A DNA stretch of 64,000 bases from a virus: positions 1 to 64,000 of the IMG/VR virus record IMGVR_UViG_3300007513_002297, one strand, 5' to 3'. The position numbers were made by a program, and so were the translations under genes. This document shows positions 1 through 6,647 of the stretch, piece after piece (position 1 is the first letter of the stretch; every line of letters begins with the position of its first letter). The notes under the pieces are model-generated. The model ran no database searches, was not told where the DNA came from, and worked only from the letters and a program-made list of their open reading frames with translations.

Positions 1-337
1 GAAAATAAAAAGTGCAAGCAGGTTAGATACGACCTTAACAGTTCAAAACAATAGTTGCTAATAACAACACACACTTCGAAGCAGTCGCTCTAGCGGCTTA
101 ATCGATGGGGGCTTCTCAAAGCCTTCCTACCCAATTTGAGATAGCAGGTAGATGCCTGCGAAACTAAAAAATCGGAATGGGTTTCCTGCTTTTAGCAGGT
201 GGGATGCAACATGACAGTAAGCATGGTAGGAAGTCTGTCTATCTTTGTAGTTTTGTGATAGTAAAACTAACAAGCTTGTGAATGACTTTTATGGGATTTT
301 ATTTTGGACGCGGGTTCGACTCCCGCCGCCTCCACCA
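1..337 (+). ncRNA. ssrA: tmRNA (ssrA), 5' end outside window
   Basis: Transfer-messenger RNA, which rescues stalled ribosomes and tags their products for proteolysis. The tag frame starts at a GCT resume codon (57-59), encodes ANNNTHFEAVALAA and stops at TAA 99-101. The 3' end has a T-arm (GGGTTCGACTCCC, near 312-324) and an encoded CCA at 335-337, as in a tRNA-like domain. Between them are GC hairpins typical of tmRNA pseudoknots, for example GCAGG/CCTGC near 144-160. The 5' acceptor strand lies before base 1, so the gene is partial. The tag ends in LAA, the ClpXP/ClpAP degron ending. Phage genes follow directly and no integrase is seen, so I read this as a phage-borne tmRNA rather than a chromosomal insertion site. 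Confidence 0.93.
57..101 (+). other. tmRNA tag-peptide reading frame
   Basis: Resume codon GCT followed by AAT AAC AAC ACA CAC TTC GAA GCA GTC GCT CTA GCG GCT and TAA, giving ANNNTHFEAVALAA. It is not a conventional CDS: translation enters at the resume codon without a start codon or RBS. The C-terminal ALAA matches the hydrophobic protease-recognition end of bacterial tags. Confidence 0.92.
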
Positions 338-370
338 TTTTAAAGGAAATAAAATTATAACGGAGAAACT

Positions 371-553
371 GTGGATTATATCCAGAAAAAGGGAAAGAGA
401 TTCGACAAGACAGAAAGAAGAAAAAAGATAGCAGATTTAAACTTTAAAGCCCAACTAGAAGATTTGTGGTATCTGCTCGAGAAGAAAATGAGATTAGGAA
501 ATGATTATTTATTTAAGATAAACAAGGAAGAAGATTTAGAAGATGAACATTAG
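371..553 (+). CDS. Small charged hypothetical protein (60 aa)
   Basis: Not recognised. GTG start at 371 with GGAG about five bases upstream (CGGAGAAACT-GTG). The product is highly charged, with a basic N-terminal third (KKGKRFDKTERRKK) and an acidic C-terminus (NKEEDLEDEH). No membrane segment or Cys motif is seen. It is the first gene after the tmRNA, and its last bases overlap the next small gene, so the two are probably cotranslated. Confidence 0.6.
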   Translation: MDYIQKKGKRFDKTERRKKIADLNFKAQLEDLWYLLEKKMRLGNDYLFKINKEEDLEDEH

Positions 554-689
554 AGTTTGTGACTTTTGTCACGCATGCGTATACAGTGACGAATGTGAAA
601 AGCGTGGTGATGATGTCGTTTGTCACATGTGTATAAATGAAGAAGAAATAGACAGTAGTGACAACGAAAAAATAGCTAATATTGAATAG
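543..689 (+). CDS. Small Cys-rich, zinc-ribbon-like protein (48 aa)
   Basis: ATG at 543 overlaps the end of the preceding gene by 11 bases in another frame. The product has six cysteines: a C6-x2-C9-x2-C12 cluster, C18, and a C27-x2-C30 pair, with an acidic tail. This spacing suggests a small metal-binding (zinc-ribbon-like) protein. No family was recognised. Evidence for coding is the tight overlap and the organised Cys pairs. There is no strong RBS, and translational coupling is likely. Confidence 0.55.
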   Translation: MNIRVCDFCHACVYSDECEKRGDDVVCHMCINEEEIDSSDNEKIANIE

Positions 690-761
690 GGCGCTTGGCG
701 CTATAGAACTCTATGTAATGTGTTGTTTGCAAAGAGTACATACTCGAGGGGAAAACAAACC

Positions 762-941
762 ATGTTCATAAAAAATTACATATTAAAATTAGTTGAATTA
801 AACATATGGATAGTAAAAAAAATAGACAATTTGCTATCATTGTTGTCGGATAAACTACGTACTCATGAGGTGGTAGTGGATGAAGTTCCTGAAAGATGTC
901 CGTGCTGTGGGTATACTCCCTGCGATTGCGACGATCATTAA
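762..941 (+). CDS. Small protein with C-terminal CxxC motif (59 aa)
   Basis: I chose ATG 762 because AGGGGA lies about ten bases upstream. An in-frame GTG at 720 would add 14 residues but has no RBS. The N-terminal two thirds form a hydrophobic or amphipathic helix (YILKLVELNIWIVKKIDNLL), and the C-terminus has CPCCGYTPCDC, a probable zinc-binding knuckle. The 3' end overlaps the following lipoprotein gene by 62 bases, which is long even for this compact genome. Function unknown. Confidence 0.55.
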   Translation: MFIKNYILKLVELNIWIVKKIDNLLSLLSDKLRTHEVVVDEVPERCPCCGYTPCDCDDH

Positions 942-1842
942 GGGAGCCAAAAGTGCTGCTTTTATACTTTTTACTTTATTTTTAGCCTGTACCACTGACT
1001 ACGGCGTCCATACTGAAATAGTAGAAGCGGTTGATGCATCTGATATGACAGTAGTGGTGGACTCTTTAGTTCAAGCGTCCACTCCTGCTAGTATAGATGT
1101 GTTGATTGTTTTAGACACTTCTGGTTCTATGAGTGACAACTATGAACAAGTGAGCAGAGGAGTAGAGATACTAAGAGGCGATATTGAACTCATTACTTTT
1201 GATTATCAAATCGCCTTCATCAATTCGTCACTTATAGAAACTTATTTTGCTGGGCCGTATGATATATATTCCTCTGCTATTGATTTTTTATTAGCGCCCT
1301 GGACGCTAGAAATGGATCGTTATGAAACAGGGTTTTATGCAGCATATGAATTTACAACAATGACAGAGGAAGGAGCCAGCTTCTTCAGACCAAATGCTGA
1401 TAAATTATTGATTTTTATTTCCGATGAAGATGAACAGTCAGCATTTACAGCAGATATTTTTCATTATTGGCTCAAAGATCAGTTTCAATATGTGCAACAT
1501 GATATTGTAGCAATTGTGAATACGGGCACTGGCGATTGTGAGAGTAGTTGGTCAGCTTATATAGGTGAGAAGTATATTGATTTAAGTGCTTATTATGGAA
1601 AAACAGCAACCGATCTTTGCAGCGATTGGGAGCTAGCCTTGGCTGATAGTACATTTTTAGTGGGACCTGTTAATTATGTTAATTTAAGCCAAGAGCCTGT
1701 CGAAGATACTATTGTGGTTTACCTCGATAAAATTATAACCGAAGAATGGTACTATTTATCGGAGACAAATACGGTTTATTTTGATTTTGAACCTCCGGAG
1801 GGATCATTGATTGAAGTGGGATACATCGTCTATAATAATTAA
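880..1842 (+). CDS. Lipoprotein with von Willebrand factor A domain
   Basis: A 320-aa exported lipoprotein. A hydrophobic stretch ends in the lipobox LFLAC, with lipidated Cys about residue 37. It is followed by a linker and a vWA domain whose MIDAS metal site DTSGSMS begins at D79. vWA domains bind protein or matrix ligands through a divalent metal. The N-region before the hydrophobic core is long (about 24 residues), so the true start may lie a little downstream, although no better in-frame ATG is seen. ATG 880 has a GAGGTGG sequence upstream. A phage-encoded lipoprotein would sit in the host envelope. A role in surface exclusion or envelope remodelling is inference only. Confidence 0.8.
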   Translation: MKFLKDVRAVGILPAIATIIKGAKSAAFILFTLFLACTTDYGVHTEIVEAVDASDMTVVVDSLVQASTPASIDVLIVLDTSGSMSDNYEQVSRGVEILRGDIELITFDYQIAFINSSLIETYFAGPYDIYSSAIDFLLAPWTLEMDRYETGFYAAYEFTTMTEEGASFFRPNADKLLIFISDEDEQSAFTADIFHYWLKDQFQYVQHDIVAIVNTGTGDCESSWSAYIGEKYIDLSAYYGKTATDLCSDWELALADSTFLVGPVNYVNLSQEPVEDTIVVYLDKIITEEWYYLSETNTVYFDFEPPEGSLIEVGYIVYNN

Positions 1843-2083
1843 CGTTTTATTGATGGGATTAGGCATGAGCTTGACCATCGTATTGTATTATATTGGAAAA
1901 TTTATTAAATTTGTAAAAGAAGACAATGCTCAGCGCCGCCTCTTGCGAGAAGCCGCTGAAAGAGAAAAATTGGAAGAAATAAATAAAGTAATTGAAAATA
2001 TGTTAGAATATAAAGCAGTAAACGAAAGATACAATCACCCAAATGTAATTAATTTTTCAGATTACCAGCGTAGAGATGATTAA
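1811..2083 (+). CDS. Single-pass membrane protein with charged helix (90 aa)
   Basis: TTG start at 1811 with a strong GGAGGGA about eight bases upstream, overlapping the lipoprotein gene by 32 bases. It has one hydrophobic segment (about residues 8-30, VLLMGLGMSLTIVLYYIG), then a long charged helix (KEDNAQRRLLREAAEREKLEE) likely to form a coiled coil. This layout resembles an inner-membrane spanin or a small phage membrane adaptor, but no outer-membrane spanin partner is clear. Family not recognised. Confidence 0.65.
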   Translation: MKWDTSSIIINVLLMGLGMSLTIVLYYIGKFIKFVKEDNAQRRLLREAAEREKLEEINKVIENMLEYKAVNERYNHPNVINFSDYQRRDD

Positions 2084-2094
2084 TCGAGGACAAT

Positions 2095-2334
2095 ATGGCT
2101 GATTGGTCAGCAATAAGTAAAATAATACTTTACATTTGCGCAACAGTGGTTATAATATTTACAACTCATTCGTGTGAGTTGCGTACTCAAATTATACAAG
2201 AGTGTGAACAGTCATGCTCTGGAATGGGCAATCGGATACTTTCTGTTACGAATCGCGAATGCATATGCACCGGTGCCACAGTTACTGAAAGCAAACAAAA
2301 CGATGAAATTTGGTTAATCCCTAGGAATGAATAA
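2095..2334 (+). CDS. Small Cys-rich membrane or exported protein (79 aa)
   Basis: ATG 2095 is preceded by GAGGA. An N-terminal hydrophobic segment (about residues 8-25, IILYICATVVIIFTTH) is followed by a short domain with five cysteines (C27, C37, C41, C56, C58), which suggests disulfide bonding outside the cytoplasm. It lies between a membrane protein and the phosphomannomutase, and its stop overlaps the next start (TAATG). Function unknown. The coding sequence contains a possible promoter for the downstream sugar genes. Confidence 0.6.
   Translation: MADWSAISKIILYICATVVIIFTTHSCELRTQIIQECEQSCSGMGNRILSVTNRECICTGATVTESKQNDEIWLIPRNE
2129..2156 (+). promoter_or_regulatory. Possible intragenic sigma-70 promoter
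   Basis: TTTACA (2129-2134), 16-base spacer, TATAAT (2151-2156); 11 of 12 consensus positions match. It lies inside the small membrane-protein gene, about 180 bases before the phosphomannomutase start, and could serve 2334-4254. AT-rich coding DNA makes chance matches possible. Confidence 0.35.
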
Positions 2335-3137
2335 TGACCCCACCTAACACGATAGTCTTGTTTGACGTTGACGGCACTCTAACCGAGGCGCGCCTACCGA
2401 TATCCATTTCCGTTATTATCGCATTGAGAGAGTTATGTCGCTATACTGAAATTGGCTTTGTGACAGGAAGTGGGATGGAATATATAAAAGAACAATTGTG
2501 GCCGGCATTAAATGACCCTATTATTCGCAACAATTGCCACTTGCTTCCGTGCAACGGAACTGAATATTGTATTCCTGTCGGAGAAGAAGGGCTTTCGTTT
2601 CAGACCATTCACAAAGCATCGATGATTGAAGAGATAGGAGAAAAAGACTTTTATAAATTAATGAGAATTCTGTGTCGTCTTCAAGGAGAGGTAGTAGAAG
2701 AAGGATATGGGTTGCCTATTACAGGCAACATGTTCCACAATCGCGCTTCAATGATAAACTGGTGCCCAATTGGCAGGAACGCGAAGCCTCCGGAGCGCGA
2801 ACAATTTAAAGCGCTCGATAAGCTTTATGGTATTCGCAAAAAGTATATTGAAACTTTAAAAGAGAATTGTAAAAAAGAAGGAATAGGTGTTAATATTAAA
2901 TTGGGAGGAGATACGTCTTTCGATATATATCCTCCGGGCTGGGACAAAACATATGCCTTAAAACATTTTAATAAACACGAATGGGATTTTTGGTTTGTAG
3001 GAGATCGCTGCAGCCCTACGGGAAATGATTATGAGATTTTTAACTTTCTTCATAGAAAGGGTCGCGCCTTTGAAACAAGCGGACCAGGAGAAACAGTTGA
3101 GATAATTGATTTTTATATTTTAAACGAGGTAATATAA
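2334..3137 (+). CDS. Phosphomannomutase, HAD superfamily (eukaryotic PMM type)
   Basis: A 267-aa HAD-fold enzyme predicted to interconvert mannose-6-phosphate and mannose-1-phosphate, the step before GDP-mannose. The N-terminal catalytic motif FDVDGTLT supplies D11 and D13. The PMM substrate segment reads NRASMINWCPIGRNA followed by ER, the equivalent of the conserved N-x-SP-IGR region. A late VGDRCSPTGNDYEI motif gives the magnesium-binding aspartates. Length matches eukaryotic PMM1/PMM2 (about 250-260 aa) rather than the 450-aa bacterial ManB/AlgC type. It is coupled to the gene before by TAATG. Its product could feed the GDP-mannose dehydratase at 29545, although no GDP-mannose pyrophosphorylase is seen in the window. 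Confidence 0.88.
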   Translation: MTPPNTIVLFDVDGTLTEARLPISISVIIALRELCRYTEIGFVTGSGMEYIKEQLWPALNDPIIRNNCHLLPCNGTEYCIPVGEEGLSFQTIHKASMIEEIGEKDFYKLMRILCRLQGEVVEEGYGLPITGNMFHNRASMINWCPIGRNAKPPEREQFKALDKLYGIRKKYIETLKENCKKEGIGVNIKLGGDTSFDIYPPGWDKTYALKHFNKHEWDFWFVGDRCSPTGNDYEIFNFLHRKGRAFETSGPGETVEIIDFYILNEVI

Positions 3138-3138
3138 T

Positions 3139-3636
3139 ATGACAATAGCTGATGGAATGTTTGATAAGGAAAAAGACAATGAGAATCCTACGGTAATGGT
3201 ATCTGGGGGATTTGATCCGGTGCATGCGGGACATATTCGTATGATCCGTGCCGCCGCAGAATATGGTGATGTGATTGTAGTTGCCAATTCTGATGAGTGG
3301 CTTTATAGAAAAAAGGGCTTTGTGTTTATGGAACTAGCTCGGCGCGTAGAAATTCTTAATGCCATTAAAGGAGTTATTTTGGTAGATTCCGTAGACGATT
3401 CAGATGACACTGTTTGTGAAGCTATTCGTCGCCTAAAGCCAACATATTTTGCTAATGGGGGCGACAGGGGGAGAACTAATACCCCAGAACAAGATATTTG
3501 CGAAGAATTAGGTGTAGAGCTTTTGTGGTCGATTGGTGGAGATGAAAAATTAGCCAGTTCGTCTGATTTGGTGAAAGATGCTCGCGAATTTACGATACCC
3601 CCTAAGCGTGCAAAATCTAAACATTCTGAGAAATAA
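3139..3636 (+). CDS. HxGH-type cytidylyl/adenylyltransferase (RfaE2/TagD-like)
   Basis: A 165-aa nucleotidyltransferase-fold protein. The nucleotide-binding motif GGFDPVHAGH (HxGH at residues 29-32) and a late SSSDLV segment fit the family that makes ADP-heptose or CDP-glycerol precursors. The extra stretch NGGDRGR resembles heptose-1-phosphate adenylyltransferases (HldE/RfaE C-terminal domain), but the substrate cannot be fixed by eye. It starts two bases after the phosphomannomutase stop, so it is probably cotranscribed and concerned with sugar activation. Confidence 0.75.
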   Translation: MTIADGMFDKEKDNENPTVMVSGGFDPVHAGHIRMIRAAAEYGDVIVVANSDEWLYRKKGFVFMELARRVEILNAIKGVILVDSVDDSDDTVCEAIRRLKPTYFANGGDRGRTNTPEQDICEELGVELLWSIGGDEKLASSSDLVKDAREFTIPPKRAKSKHSEK

Positions 3637-3663
3637 TTTAAATAAGTCCATAGTTATGTATAG

Positions 3664-4254
3664 ATGGTGGGAAAAACGTTAATTTTGTTAATAGGACTTT
3701 TGGCGGCATGCACACCAGAACTACAACAAGAAGAGATACCGGCTGACACTTCTCTCGATGAGGTTGAAGAACTTGTATTCGGCGTACAATCGGATGGAGT
3801 TTGTGCTCATGGCATGGGGGATGATATTTGCGATCTTATATTAAAGGATCAAAATGACGATGTGTGGCGTCTCCATGATTTGAAAGGAAATGTGATAGTG
3901 TTAGATTTTTCTGCAATGTGGTGCGGACCTTGCCAAAATGCTGCAGCTACCGTGCAACAAACTCAAGATGATTATGAACTCGAAGGGTTTAATTATGTCA
4001 CTGTTTTAATTGATGATCCTACTGCTGATGTAGTCGATCTTGATGATGTACAATCTTGGACAGACTCGTATGGCATTACGACTGCTACTGTTGTGCAGGG
4101 TGATCGTGATCTTATTAGTGCGGACACACATGAAGGTTACCCTATTGTGTCGTGGCCAACTTTTGTATTTATAGATCGAGATTTAAATATTTACTGGGGC
4201 ATTTACGGCTTCAATGAGGAATATATTCGAACCGTAGTTGAAGAGATGTTATAA
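3664..4254 (+). CDS. Thioredoxin-like (TlpA/redoxin) lipoprotein
   Basis: A 196-aa exported thiol-redox protein. The signal peptide MVGKTLILLIGLLAAC ends in a lipobox with Cys16. A thioredoxin-fold domain follows, with the active site WCGPC (Cys87 and Cys90) inside LDFSAMWCGPCQ and the conserved cis-Pro region VSWPTFVFID. Family members reduce or oxidise disulfides in the periplasm. The RBS is weak and the 3' end is followed directly by the promoter of the tRNA block. It is the second lipoprotein in this 4-kb region. Its partner is unknown; the Cys-rich protein at 2095 is a candidate by proximity. Confidence 0.82.
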   Translation: MVGKTLILLIGLLAACTPELQQEEIPADTSLDEVEELVFGVQSDGVCAHGMGDDICDLILKDQNDDVWRLHDLKGNVIVLDFSAMWCGPCQNAAATVQQTQDDYELEGFNYVTVLIDDPTADVVDLDDVQSWTDSYGITTATVVQGDRDLISADTHEGYPIVSWPTFVFIDRDLNIYWGIYGFNEEYIRTVVEEML

Positions 4255-4259
4255 AGCCC

Positions 4260-4287
4260 TTGACAATCATACAAAATATAATATAAT
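4260..4287 (+). promoter_or_regulatory. Consensus sigma-70 promoter for tRNA block
   Basis: TTGACA (4260-4265), 16-base spacer, TATAAT (4282-4287), all 12 positions matching. It lies in the gap after the thioredoxin lipoprotein and about 130 bases before tRNA-Asn, so initiation is expected near 4294. A second overlapping TATAAT begins at 4277 but is too close to the -35. Confidence 0.8.
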
Positions 4288-4294
4288 AAAAGAG

Positions 4295-4414
4295 ACAACA
4301 AGAGTCGATCCGCTATATCGTCGGAGTTTAAATTAACGATACGTGGCTGCCGAACGTCATGCCGGCAGGGGTTTCCGGTCATCCTAGGTTGCGCACAGAA
4401 AACCGGTCACTTTT
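4295..4414 (+). ncRNA. Structured leader between promoter and tRNA
   Basis: About 120 bases with no convincing ORF. Possible stems are TATCGT/ACGATA (near 4326-4351), CTGCCG/CGGCAG (near 4357-4378) and GGTTT/AAACC (near 4380-4404), and the segment CCGGTCA occurs twice. It is probably the 5' part of the tRNA precursor or a separate small RNA. No known RNA family was recognised, and I could not fold it as a second tRNA. Confidence 0.3.
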
Positions 4415-4487
4415 TGGGGTGTAGCATAAATGGCAGTGCATCTGGTTGTTACCCAGAAGGTTGGTGGTTCGACTCCACCCGCCCCAG
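4415..4487 (+). tRNA. tRNA-Asn (anticodon GTT)
   Basis: A 73-base cloverleaf: acceptor TGGGGTG paired with CGCCCCA, D-stem GCAT/GTGC, anticodon stem TCTGG/CCAGA with loop TTGTTAC (anticodon GTT), variable AGGTT, T-stem GGTGG/CCACC with loop TTCGACT, discriminator G. CCA is not encoded, in contrast to the tmRNA. It lies about 130 bases downstream of a consensus promoter. The asparagine anticodon fits the three Asn codons at the start of the tmRNA tag, but a link is only suggestive. Confidence 0.92.
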
Positions 4488-4513
4488 AATTATATCCTCA
4501 CAGTTGGGCGGTT

Positions 4514-4807
4514 ATGTATAAAGAAGGCGACATTGTATTAGTGCGCTCTCCAGCAGGTGCTGGCATACCTTCCGTGCATGTGAAACTCGTTAAGCGCTTA
4601 GAGAGAAAGCCACAAAAAGGTAGAAATTTTGATTGGCCAGGTTATGTGGGATGGGAAGCAATACTGACCAAACCAGAAGAAGCAGATATGTTAAGAAAAA
4701 AACATTCAATTCCTTTTAAATTCCCAAACGATATTGAAACATTTGTGGATGAAGCCGATATAATAAAAAAGGTAAATAAAAAACGCAAAAGGAGAAAGAA
4801 AAAATGA
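4514..4807 (+). CDS. Hypothetical protein with SH3-like N-terminus (97 aa)
   Basis: ATG 4514 is the first plausible start; a longer frame from 4430 would lie within the tRNA and is rejected. The N-terminal MYKEGDIVLVRSPAGAG looks like a short beta-barrel opening of the SH3/KOW kind, and the C-terminus ends in a lysine/arginine-rich tail (KKVNKKRKRRKKK), so nucleic-acid or ribosome binding is possible. No family recognised. The stop overlaps the following start as ATGA. Confidence 0.65.
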   Translation: MYKEGDIVLVRSPAGAGIPSVHVKLVKRLERKPQKGRNFDWPGYVGWEAILTKPEEADMLRKKHSIPFKFPNDIETFVDEADIIKKVNKKRKRRKKK

Positions 4808-4926
4808 ATTTAAGGTCGAGGATCGCTAAAATTTTACATATTGAAAGTCCAATGCTATTAATGATTTCATTAATTATTGCTATTGGTATTTGGGCATGGG
4901 TGAAAACTCATATGGGTATGGAATAA
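4804..4926 (+). CDS. Small membrane protein (40 aa)
   Basis: Starts in an ATGA overlap with the preceding gene, which supports coding by coupling. A short basic N-terminus (MNLRSRIAKILHI) precedes one transmembrane segment (about residues 17-33, MLLMISLIIAIGIWAWV) and a short tail. Inner-membrane location is predicted. Function unknown. Confidence 0.55.
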   Translation: MNLRSRIAKILHIESPMLLMISLIIAIGIWAWVKTHMGME

Positions 4927-4965
4927 AAAACTCACTATTTACTGATGAACCCTCGATGATAACGC

Positions 4966-6303
4966 ATGGCAACTAAAAAGAACTATTTATTAGATACAAG
5001 CGTTTGTTTAACAGACGCAGATTCAATATACAAGTTTGATAATCATGATATCTTTCTGCCTCTTAAAACTTTGGAAGAAATCGATAAGCATAAAAAGCGC
5101 CAAGATTCGGTTGGTGTGAATGCTCGTAAAGTTATTCGCCTTTTAGATGAACTTCGTGAGAAAAATAATTTACAAAAAGGCGTACGTTTAGGAAAAGGCA
5201 AAGGAATTTTAAGAGTCATGTCTTACGAATCTCTTAAAGATGTTATTTTTCCTGCCGATTTAGATATTCGCATTCCCGATCATACCATTATTGCAACAGG
5301 TAAAGCAGTACAATCTGAATTCCCAAACCGCAAAACTGTTGTTGTGAGTCGCGATATTAATATGCGAGTTATTTGTGACTCTATTGGAATCCTCTCAGAA
5401 GATTATATCTCAGAGAAAGCAGTTACATCATCTGAAGAACTTTATCAAGGGTTTAGCGAATTTTTAGTTGATGAACAATTAATTGATAGGTTTTATAGTG
5501 AGGAAGAAGTAATAATTCCGGAAGACGAAGCTCCAGGACCTTGGTATCCCAACCAGTATCTGTTGTTGATATCCAATAGTAATCCCAAAAAGAGCGCATT
5601 AGCATGCTTTGAGAGCTACGAGATGCCCCTTAAAAAAGTAATCCATAACCGCTTACCGGATTGGAAAATTAATTCAAGGAACAAGGAGCAGGCGTTTGCA
5701 ATTGATATGTTGTTGGATCCTAAAATTAAGATCGTAACAATGGTTGGTCGCGCCGGTTCTGGCAAAACGCTATGTGCGATTGCCGCAGGACTACAACAGA
5801 CCATTGGACTGAGAACTGAAAATAACCATTATAGTCGGTTGATAGTATCTCGCCCCGTCCAGCCTATGGGAAAAGATATTGGTTTTTTGCCTGGCACGAT
5901 GGAAGAAAAAATGCTTCCATGGCTAATGCCCATTCAAGATAATTTAAAATTTTTGATGGGGGATAAAACCAATTTGGAAATGTACCTACAACAAGGTAAA
6001 ATTGAAATTGAGGCACTTACGTACATTCGAGGACGTTCTATTTCGAATGCGTTTATAGTGATCGATGAAGCGCAAAATCTCACAAAGCATGAAATTAAAA
6101 CAATCATCACTCGCATTGGCGAGGGAAGCAAAATTGTTTTAACTGGTGATATCGAACAAATTGATAATGCATATGTCAATGAAACATCGAATGGTTTAGC
6201 GCATGCCGTAGAAAACTTTAAAGATTACCATATTTCAGGGCACGTTTCCTTTAAGAAAGGCGAAAGGTCCGATTTGGCCACATTAGCTTCCAAAGTGTTA
6301 TAA
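4966..6303 (+). CDS. phoH: PIN-PhoH fusion protein (PhoH2-type)
   Basis: A 445-aa two-domain protein. The N-terminus is a PIN RNase domain opening with LLDTSVCLTDADSIYKF and continuing with conserved acidic residues to about residue 150. The C-terminal half is a PhoH ATPase with Walker A GRAGSGKT (about 261-268) and Walker B VIDEAQN (about 365-371). PhoH2 proteins have been linked to RNA unwinding and cleavage, and PhoH genes are common in large phages. The start has only a weak RBS. A consensus promoter lies just after the stop, so this gene probably ends the tRNA-led transcription unit. Confidence 0.9.
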   Translation: MATKKNYLLDTSVCLTDADSIYKFDNHDIFLPLKTLEEIDKHKKRQDSVGVNARKVIRLLDELREKNNLQKGVRLGKGKGILRVMSYESLKDVIFPADLDIRIPDHTIIATGKAVQSEFPNRKTVVVSRDINMRVICDSIGILSEDYISEKAVTSSEELYQGFSEFLVDEQLIDRFYSEEEVIIPEDEAPGPWYPNQYLLLISNSNPKKSALACFESYEMPLKKVIHNRLPDWKINSRNKEQAFAIDMLLDPKIKIVTMVGRAGSGKTLCAIAAGLQQTIGLRTENNHYSRLIVSRPVQPMGKDIGFLPGTMEEKMLPWLMPIQDNLKFLMGDKTNLEMYLQQGKIEIEALTYIRGRSISNAFIVIDEAQNLTKHEIKTIITRIGEGSKIVLTGDIEQIDNAYVNETSNGLAHAVENFKDYHISGHVSFKKGERSDLATLASKVL

Positions 6304-6308
6304 ATAAT

Positions 6309-6337
6309 TTGACATTATTTGGCGAATGTGATATAAA
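6309..6337 (+). promoter_or_regulatory. Sigma-70 promoter with extended -10
   Basis: TTGACA (6309-6314), 17-base spacer, TATAAA (6332-6337), with TG at 6329-6330 giving an extended -10. It sits directly after the PhoH gene and about 20 bases before the next start. The -10 also reads TATAAATA, the T4 late-promoter box, so dual recognition is possible. Confidence 0.75.
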
Positions 6338-6356
6338 TATAACATGGAGAAACGAT

Positions 6357-6647
6357 ATGAGCAACACAACTGACGTACCAACAATTACAGAACAACAAGC
6401 GCATGAAAACCCAATGCTGGCAATGACGGTAGAGGGCGATTCAGAGCTTAAGGAATATCTAGTAGAATATGTTGGCTCAAAGTTAGACAACGAAGAAGTC
6501 ACAGTTAACATGATTGCCGAAGTGCTAGCCGCAGACTTTCCGGAATTTACATTTGCTTTTGCTGAAGAAAATTTCCTACGAGGCTACCAACAGGGACTAG
6601 ATGATGCTGAATTACTTACGAGAAAACCACAAACAGAAGACAAATAG
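6357..6647 (+). CDS. Acidic hypothetical protein (96 aa)
   Basis: ATG 6357 has GGAG seven bases upstream. A longer frame from TTG 6309 would start within the promoter -35 and is rejected. The protein is acidic and helical, with no membrane segment or cysteines; the segment NMIAEVLAADFPEFTFAFAE is its most ordered part. It is the first gene after an extended -10 promoter and overlaps the metallopeptidase frame. Family not recognised. Confidence 0.7.
   Translation: MSNTTDVPTITEQQAHENPMLAMTVEGDSELKEYLVEYVGSKLDNEEVTVNMIAEVLAADFPEFTFAFAEENFLRGYQQGLDDAELLTRKPQTEDK

Noticed and set aside
1-337. Prophage integrated at ssrA
   Set aside because: No integrase is next to the tmRNA and I see no duplicated tmRNA 3' end within the window; the upstream flank is not visible, so this is not fully excluded.
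4430-4513. N-terminal extension of the 97-aa protein into the tRNA
   Set aside because: The extension would translate tRNA-Asn; ATG 4514 after the tRNA is the sensible start.
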